From contig JAOXYB010025502.1 in the NCBI GenBank assembly GCA_028565635.1, positions 1 through 15,973 of the forward strand: 15,973 nucleotides of DNA. Direction: 5' to 3'. This document shows, in pieces, positions 1 to 8,000 of the stretch (its first letter is position 1; each line of letters opens with the position of its first letter). A model generated the notes under the pieces. It ran no database searches and was not told the DNA's origin. It saw only the letters and a list, made by a program, of their open reading frames with translations. Origin of the DNA: Phoronis ovalis (taxonomy: Eukaryota > Phoronida > Phoronidae). Both the position numbers and the translations under genes were made by a program.

Positions 1-231
1 AAAGTGATTTTCACGGAAAGAACACAATTTTGAACTCGCCGTTAAAAATACGTCAGGGCGTTACTCGAAAAAAAAATTACTCCACGAATTAGCCAAATAA
101 CTTGACCTTTAAACAAAAAAGATTTTTAAATACTTGAAGCAATTTTCAAACGATGATAATTTTTCAAACACCCCCTTAACGCAATTCGTAAAAATGCAAC
201 ATTATTACCAGCTTTTCTCGCGGAACCCGAC
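1..231. other. AT-rich sequence, no gene seen
   Basis: No coding exon, RNA gene or repeat could be supported here. It lies just left of the duplicated UNC5C-like exon fragment and does not resemble the sequence beside the intact exon, so the duplication appears to end near position 232. Confidence 0.5.
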
Positions 232-534
232 TTAAATTGCAATTTGAATAGGGTGAGTTTTTTCAAATAAAATATCTGAAACCTTCTATTAAGATACATA
301 TTTGCATCGATTATACAAATGCAGTTGCAATATTTTGGTAAAAGAAATGTGTTGTAATTAATACCTGCTCTCTGGTTTAGCAAGTTCATTTACTGGAGTT
401 GATGTTTTGGACCATTGTGAGCAATTTGTAGCTACCTTTACCATATGTCTCCATTCAGCATCAGCATCCTGCCTCTGGTCTCAAATTCTGTTGTGTTCTG
501 ATGTTTCAATACTATCCCTTAAGGTGGCCATGCT
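232..534 (-). pseudogene. Decayed partial copy of UNC5C-like exon 2 and its intron flank
   Basis: This segment matches 13759-14052 along its length. The match covers about 130 bp of intron, the donor (AGCAG|GTATTAAT) and the last ~54 codons of exon 2, from SMATLRD to NELAKPES (residues 143-196 of the intact protein). The exon-like part is 365-534. Read on the minus strand it carries TGA at 483-481 where the intact copy has CGA, a C-to-T change at a CpG. It also has a net 9-nt in-frame insertion near 446-455. Intron sequence is included, so it arose by DNA duplication and not by retrotransposition. Similarity stops abruptly at 534, next to a hairpin. I see no ZU5, UPA or death-domain partner. 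It could be a remnant of a larger paralogue that lies mostly outside the window. Confidence 0.85.
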
Positions 535-549
535 TAGTCCTGCAAGCAA

Positions 550-591
550 GACCCTTACTTATGGACAGCCTACAGCTTGTCCGTAAGGGTC
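550..591. repeat. Imperfect hairpin next to duplication breakpoint
   Basis: A perfect 9-bp inverted repeat (GACCCTTAC at 550-558 and GTAAGGGTC at 583-591) encloses a second 5-bp pair (GGACA at 563-567 and TGTCC at 578-582). A 4-base bulge on one side separates the two stems. It starts 16 bp beyond the end of the duplicated exon fragment. It may be a remnant of a foldback element. No function is assigned. Confidence 0.5.
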
Positions 592-1342
592 ATGACCAGC
601 TCATATCTCAGATAGGCTGAAGTTCGAAATCACTTACTTCCCTATTAAATGCCACCAAAATGTTTGCTTCTGCCTATTCCTTGACTACTCCGCTTGTTAT
701 ATTCCCGCATCGAAATAACTTAATCAATGATTCAACAGCACATCAGCATAAAATCCAATTTTCTCCTTTTCTCCTTTGTTACAAATGAAGGCGTGGTTAA
801 CACTCTTTCAAACTCTGATAAATAGTAATTTGACTAACAAACACTTTCCCGGATGCTAATCCTTTAATAGTATGTCATTATAACAGTTTTTGTCATGCGG
901 TTTCGCTTCATGGACTGTGAATAACGTTGTGATTAGTTATTACTGGGTTTGCCACGCAGAGACGAGGTTCACTTTAGAAACAGTAGCTTGTACTGTGATA
1001 ACACACATTTTCTGGTAAGTATTATCTTGCTCTCTTTGTTCCTCGATACATTAAATACTGAAAAAGTTTTATTTGTCATTTGCAAATATTACAATTTCAA
1101 ATTGTATCTGCAAATTACGTATGGGTTGGTAGGATATTAAGGGCATGACAAATGTTGTCTTGTACATTCTTGCGCATATAAGTCCAAATACTTTTTTTGA
1201 GCTTCGATAAGACAAGGTAATGGTTTGAAACTTTTTTCGGCTGCAAAGAATAAAACGAAATGGTTAATAGGTATCTGAGAACATTACTATCCACAACTTA
1301 TAAAACATCAGATAGTAAAATAGGAGCTATTGTTTTAATTGG
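592..1342. other. Intergenic stretch upstream of the KIX gene
   Basis: No protein-coding gene is supported. The one structured feature is a 55-bp interval (960-1014) with a fair acceptor and a strong donor, listed separately. Open frames here are short and lack family resemblance. No clear TATA box or CpG-rich promoter is visible. Confidence 0.5.
960..1014 (+). other. Candidate non-coding 5' exon of the KIX gene
   Basis: The interval is preceded by a GCCACGCAG acceptor-like end and followed by a strong donor, TCTG|GTAAGTAT. The next good acceptor downstream is CTTTTTTACAG at 1954-1964, just ahead of the proposed start codon. If joined, that exon contains an in-frame TAA immediately before the ATG, so this part would be 5' untranslated. 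The support is splice-site appearance only, and it could be chance. Confidence 0.2.
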
Positions 1343-1922
1343 TCCGCTACAGGCCTGGCTATATGGCCTTACTTAGTCCTGGTTCATGACGTTCTGCACT
1401 AGCTCTTGATAATCTCACTAGTGAACTGCGCGAACAGTCATGGAAACTTGCATAGCCAATTACAGTGAAAATGCCCAAAATTTGGAAATCTATATAATTC
1501 CTACCGAATTATTTCCTACATCACTGTCCAAATACTCTATGATTATCCAGCATCAACATCAACTTCTCCCTTCACCATTTGAAAACTTCTGAATTCAGTT
1601 TTTACCATGCAGTAAGCTTGTTTTACCCCGAGTCTCACACACCAACCCAGCGTTTTGGCAAGTACCCATACCTCTGGGTGCCAGTGCAGCAGTTGCAAAT
1701 AGCCATAGAAGGAGTGAGAATTGAAGTTAGATAATCAGAGTGTATCTGGACGCTGATATATATTCGGTAGAAATTGCATAAAATTTCAAGTTGGAGCACT
1801 TTCACTGTAAATGGCTATGTAAGTTTCCATGACTGTTCGCACAGCTCACAAGTCAGATTACCAAGATCTAGGGCAGAACGTCATGAACCAGACTAGGTCT
1901 TACTAGGGTTGCCTGTGACGGA
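1343..1922. mobile_element. Foldback (long inverted repeat) element, about 580 bp
   Basis: The left arm (about 1343-1585) is the diverged reverse complement of the right arm (about 1700-1922). Shared blocks include CTGGTTCATGACGTTCTGC, GCGAACAGTCATGGAAACTT and TTACAGTGAAA. The outer ends pair as TCCG-CTACAGGC against GCCTGTGACGGA. The ~115-bp centre is not repeated. No transposase frame is present and no target duplication is convincing, so this is a non-autonomous foldback element of unknown superfamily. It ends about 85 bp before the start codon of the KIX gene and so occupies its likely promoter region. Confidence 0.75.
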
Positions 1923-2006
1923 GCTGCAGGGCTATGTGTTAACAACTGTTGAACTTTTTTACAGTTACAAAAGGTACGATTTACGTTATTCTTTAAAAAA
2001 TAAATC

Positions 2007-2053
2007 ATGCAGGTAAACGGAGACACCGAAAATGAAGTTGAACAAGATTACAA
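2007..2053 (+). CDS. KIX gene coding exon 1 (start)
   Basis: It encodes MQVNGDTENEVEQDY plus two bases of a split codon, before donor AA|GTAAGTAT. The ATG follows AAATAAATC, giving A at -3 and an in-frame stop just upstream. A good acceptor at 1954-1964 would make 1965-2006 5' untranslated sequence. The phase (2) fits the single leading T of exon 2. If this exon is wrong, the next in-frame ATG is at 2725. Confidence 0.5.
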
Positions 2054-5000
2054 GTAAGTATGGGCGTAACGATAAACTTAACATTTATTTAGTTTCCCGA
2101 TACCTGCCAGTAAGAAAGTTTTCAATCTTGTACATCGGAGCAAAATTATACAAGTGTATATTCACATATCAGTTTAATAGTAAGGTCCTTTCGCATTCTA
2201 GGTCGTTTAAAAAATTAAATCTAGGTGCAGTCGGTGTGTTTAAAGCATAGACCTTTCAAGTTGACAAAAATATAGAGTTCAATTAGTTTTTCTATTACGC
2301 AATAAACTATTTGCATACACTTGTCTCAGACCCAAACAATCCCAGCATGCCGCATTCTGTGACTATGACTTAGTTCTGCATGCGCTCACGCGGTTCATTC
2401 ACAAAACGCATTATTCGCATACTGAGCCAAAACCAAAAAATTCTTATGTTCTTGGATCTAAGAAAATATCTTCCTTTTTTAGCATACATAAATAACTATT
2501 TATTAATATTTGTTTATTTTGGTAAAGTTTCACCAGTTAAAGCTTTTCTAAAGTCAGACAAGTTTTATGTCTAACTAAATGATGCCGGTATTGAAAGAGT
2601 CTGAAAGGGTCTGACTGTATATGTAGCGCCCTCAAGTGCGTGCACATAGTCTATTGCCAGTATATTCGATGGGTTTTTAAAACTTAATTTCAGTCTTGAG
2701 AGACGCGCCCGTTGTTGTTTGCATATGGAGCGGCATCCAAGTGGCGAATCTGAAACTGATCAGATACAAAATGTTACTGAACAGGTATTTTACCACTGTA
2801 ACGAATTCACAATGTACAGGTTGCTTGAATGCTGCATGGAAATGCATGACATATTTAAATAGGCCGTTTGTCTAGCTTGGAGATTTTGTTTTTCAAAATA
2901 TGAAAAATACTTTGTTTTCCCTAACAATACGAGCAAGAACTAAATTTCAATTTTTGAGCCTGTGTTATGCTCATTTAGTACGTTTATGTTTCAGCCTATA
3001 TTAACAGCATGTGGCTGCCCACTGCCCTATACCAGAACTTCGGATGGGCAGCCGCTAGAAGAACTTGAACTCCGTTTTCTCATTGATCTCAAGGTTAGTT
3101 GTTTCCTTGCATAACAAAATAAGTTTACCTTTGCTACGTCACCACCTTCCTGTTCTCGGAGGTACCAGATCCGCAGTGTACAGTTCCTGACGATCAATGT
3201 ACAAGTAAGTCGAAGGCCTCGTGCCAGTAACAGACAACGGGACCGCGTATTATGTTTTGATTTTTAGGCGGTTGTTATTATTTTTTTTTTCGAGACGACT
3301 GATACGTTTTGTTATATTCTGATTTATACTATAAAAAATCAAAACCTACACATTGAAATATGACAAAAGCAATATGCCATTGGAATATCGTCTCTGTACA
3401 TTTTCTACAGCTGTCATCTGTGTACATGCCGTGAAAAAAACTAGCTTACCGACTTAAGTTTTGATTTGTGCCACCGCAATTTCACATTGCTTTGAATGGG
3501 ATACATGATTAAAGTCGTGGTTGTAGTTTCATGAGAAATGAGATATTCGCAAAATTCACGTACCTTTTAGAGCTCTTCATAATCTTCCCAGAGAATAACA
3601 AAAAACATACGGTAGCGAGCTAGAAGGAAGACTTTCTGTTCAAGCTATATAGTTTAGTGTATGGAAAACAAAAACAACGTTATGTTGGTTTTGTACCAAA
3701 CAAATAGAAAACGGACAGCTATTTGAGATATCGTTCTAGACTAGGCAGAATATATTGAAAACTGATATCTCGTACAAGGAATTGTAATACAGACAAAAAA
3801 GAGTGCGTATAGCTGAGATCTGGTCTACACTCATTTTTGTATCTCAGCGACAACCGTAAATTTTTCTAAAATGTGACAGAACATACAGGAGCGTGAATGA
3901 AGATTTTAATTAGCTAAGGGGAAATTCTGAGTTTCGAACCTTGTAAAGAGGATGAGTTTTATACATATTGTGCATCAGCTATCTTATCATCATCACGCAT
4001 TTATAATCCACGCATTTAAAGTGTCGCCCGTTTGAAAAGTATTTGCATTTTTCGTAAAGGAAGCTCAAATCCACATAGGCGTCCGACTGTCAGACTCAAG
4101 TTATTGTAAGTTTTTCAGTAATCTTTTTAAGCAAATTTAAATTAGCTGCAAGTTCACGTTCATTATAATTGCAATCCGCGATGTCCATGCTGACGAAATG
4201 AATAGACAACTAAAATGGATGAATGTTAAACTTTAATAGTAACCTTATGCATAGATGTGTACATGGTGAGGCTTGACTAACTATAAGACTAGACTTAATT
4301 CTTACAATGATTATACATTCGATCACATCAACACTGAATTTGGCAAAAAAAACTGTTTAAACTTACTGCAGTTAAACTCTGGAGCACTGCCGCTTAATAT
4401 TAAGGCTAGCTTGCACCACTGTAGACATTTTAAGACTAAAAAGTCACGTATAATCAGTTATATCTGAAGTCAATAACATTGCAATAATGTGTATGCAACG
4501 AATCTTTAATTATGCGCCCAATTCTAACACTTCGTACAGTAGAATACAATTATCCATATTTTATCAAGGTATCGCATTGTCCATTCGATTATAAGTGATT
4601 AAATTGATTGTGTTAGACTACTTTTTGTATTTTTTCTATTCAGGGGTCCAGTTAAACTTGTTTTCTTTATTATTTTCATGTTTTTTGTATGATACAAACT
4701 GTTGCGTGATTTTATAATTTTGTTCCTGTCATTGTATTATTTATATCTGTATGTCTTTATAGATATATGGCTCTGTTGTAAAGCAGTGTGTATCAAACTG
4801 AACGGATTAATCTCTATAAAAAATACTTAAATAAATAATTAAATACATTGTTGCAGGAACGTTTTCCAGATCAGCACGAGGTTGTCACATTTCCTTTCTT
4901 GGAAATGACGAAAACCGTCCGAAGACTTCGAGTAAGATCTGAATGTCTTGGCATAAGAGTAAGTACATGGTAACGTATTCGTGAACAACTGCCAGCCACT

Positions 5001-8000
5001 TAAAATATCTAAACCCGTTCTGGTCAAATTATTCAAATGTTGAGCAGTTTCATGAAAAACTAGATCAATAAAAAGTATGCAGTTTTGAAAAGTATTAACT
5101 GAAGGATTCTGAAAATCACTTATCTTCACGGTATTATTTAACCCGTACAATGCTATAACACATTGTATTACTTATTATTGCTGTGCTGAGTTTGTTTTTC
5201 ATAATTCACCTTTTTTGACCATATAATCTTTTACAACCTGTACCTTTCACACAGAGCAACTTAGCAATATGACACTTGGCACAAGTGTACATCAATACAC
5301 TTTGAACGTAATACATTTAAAAGGGTCAACTTTAGCGTTCCTAACACGTGTTTTGGCAACCAAATATCGTTTGAACTTGTTACATTGGCGAATGTTTAAA
5401 AATATATGTGACAAAACATTGTTATGCGATCTGAGTACAAGAAACAAGTTTATCATTATTTTCATGCGTTTTGTATGGCTGAATATCGATATTCGAATGA
5501 GTGCTCATTACCGGAACTGGTTTTCCGTAGAAGTTTATAAAGGCATGATAAAAACACGGAGAATTATCATTGCCAAAGACCTATTTTGTCGCAATTTTTA
5601 TTCAGAAATCCATAATTTCTTTGACGAAAGTATGTAAAAAATATATGGCACGAAACTAACGAAAACGACGGTAATTATTTTTATTTTGTATTTTATTCCG
5701 AGGTGGGTAGTCTGGACGTGTATACTCGTCCGTAGCACTGAACGTGATTCTAAACCTTAAACTTTTGAATGCCATCAAATTTTAAAAATCTGAGATAATA
5801 CTTTGGATATCTTTATTTTAAGTTAAGTTTAAGTAAGTTTCCGGTATGAATCTACAGGTGTGTTGGATAAAAATACGAATCCTCTGCTGATTACAGAATA
5901 TTGTAACAAATACGTTTTCATAATCCTTATGTTGTTATCTTTCCAAAAATACCATCCTTTTTGTGATCATATCAATACGTTAACAACTGTTTCTTACTAT
6001 TTCTTTACTTTGTTAAATTGTCACCAATTAAAGTATTATATACATGTGCAACTAAATGATGCTGGGATCTAAAGGGGCTGAGTGCACGCAAATAGTCGAC
6101 ATTATCAATAGTTTCGTGATTTCGTATGTGCAGCACGCATTGATGTGGGCTAGATGGACCTTCACCAACGAGGTCCAAGACTTGTTTCACTATCAGGATA
6201 AGGAAGACTTCTACAAACTCGCGGGAGACTTTGTAAGTTTTAAATTTAAGAATTATAATAAAAGACTAAGTGGATTATTTTTAAGGCTATGCTAATTACG
6301 TTGTCATGGTTTTAAATTAGTTGTGGAAACAGAAATCAGTATATAAAATCACCATGTCTGTGTGTCCAACAAGTAAAAGATGCTATCATGATGCCCTATA
6401 GACAGTATGTTCTTAAATTGCACCACATAATGACTAGCAGCTTTTATAGCGTTGATTCCATTTCCTGTTATAGACAAATGCCTCAAATAACAAAACGAGA
6501 AAGCATTAGACTTATATGCTTCGTGTATTTAAAAGTTAATATATATGTATGTATTTCAGGTGTCCGACGGTAACAATAGTGATTAAAACTTTAATTTTGG
6601 TCAGGCAATTACCCCAAAACACCCTGAATTGTTCCCTTTGGTTTATCATGTATATATGATTAATCCCTTTTTTAAACCAGATATTTTAATTCTAACTTTG
6701 CTCCTTCAAAAATTAACATAATGCAAGTGTTGTCGCCCATCAATATGTCTGATCTTTCATATCAAGACACCTAACACTAGGAACCTTGAATTGCGAGAAA
6801 TGGAAAGATGTAATAAGAATTTGCGAGAAATATAATTTTCTCGCAATGTCTCAGATTCGATTGCGAGAATTTGGATTAGAGTAGGTTTCTCACAATTGTG
6901 AGAAACCTACTCTAATCCAAATTCTCGCAATCGAATATGAGAAATTGCGAGAAAATGAATTTCTCGCAAATTCTTATTACATCTTTCCATTTCTCGCAAT
7001 TCAAGGTTCCTAGTGTAATGATTCAAACATCTGAATGTTTCGCAATGAATAGGTAATACAAATCGATAAACCATAAAAAGTTATTCTCCTTGAGGGTCTT
7101 AATGATTTCTATTATTTAGTTTTACTCGATAAGCTGGACCTTCGTCACTGTTTAAATAAAAAATCGTGAAAAATCAGCATTACATATGTTTTCACTCAAG
7201 ATATGTTTTCTAAAACTTTTATAATTCAAGCTATGTCATAATGGTATTTTCTAACTATTGTGTATAATGTATGAAATTTAATTAGCGTTTAATTACATCC
7301 TATTAAAATCGTTAGGTACATCCTACAGGAAATGATGGAAGTACCATTTACTTCATAAAAACGTTGTTAGCTCCAATTTAGATCCGCAGGATTTTGCTGC
7401 AGGATATATCTTATGATTTTTATGAGATGTGATAAAAAAATAATTAAATGTGTATTGCATACACAAGTCTAAAAATACCACAATAACTTAGCATGAATGT
7501 TAAAGGTTCAGAAAACATTTATTTTATATGAAAAACATGTAATAAGGATTTTTCATGAATTTTCATTTAAACGGTGACGAGGGTCCAGCTTAGCATTAAA
7601 CGGCTGCTGAACCTTGTTAAATTTCCCATAACCGTTTTGGCCGATTCATAAAATCGTCCATTGTGACTGTAACCATCATGAATAGAACATAGAATTAAAA
7701 ATTGCTTTCACTTTATTTTTCATTGTTACATAAAAGCTCTTTTCTCCAATACGTTATTTGCCTCAGTGAAAACATTTAAAACTGCATGTTGCATATAACC
7801 CGTTCCTTTTTTAATGATACATCGTCATAACAAGTGTGCCGTTGCTAGTAAAATTGGATCTGGACAGTGCTATGTGATGATATAATACTATAAAGATGTC
7901 GGTGGTGTCATCTCTGGTGGCCAGTTATGGAACTAACTTTCTAACATTTTTTTGAAAAAGTTAAACATTTCTGTCCTTAAACACTTCCTGAAAATGCCAT

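Noticed and set aside
126-389. 87-codon minus-strand open frame at the left edge
   Set aside because: It mostly reads through the donor of the decayed exon copy into former intron sequence, so it is not a gene.
592-660. GTTCGAAAT near 616 considered as the B box of a tRNA or tRNA-derived SINE
   Set aside because: The match to the B-box rule is imperfect and there is no A box or cloverleaf around it. No tRNA could be folded by eye anywhere in the window.
4839-5150. 103-codon minus-strand open frame
   Set aside because: It is antisense to exon 4 of the KIX gene, with no family features or sensible splice structure.
5269-5637. 122-codon plus-strand open frame in intron 4 of the KIX gene
   Set aside because: The translation is a bland AT-rich mixture without motifs, and the frame lies inside an intron whose flanking exons join in phase without it. 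A chance frame is most likely.
6005-6190. Minus-strand open frame over exon 5 of the KIX gene
   Set aside because: It is antisense to a plus-strand exon with good splice sites and is mostly repeat-derived sequence.
6775-7015. Regularly recurring TTGCGAGAA units considered as a CRISPR-like or satellite array
   Set aside because: The units alternate in orientation within one palindrome and have no uniform spacers. The whole is a single element with terminal repeats and a TAA target duplication.
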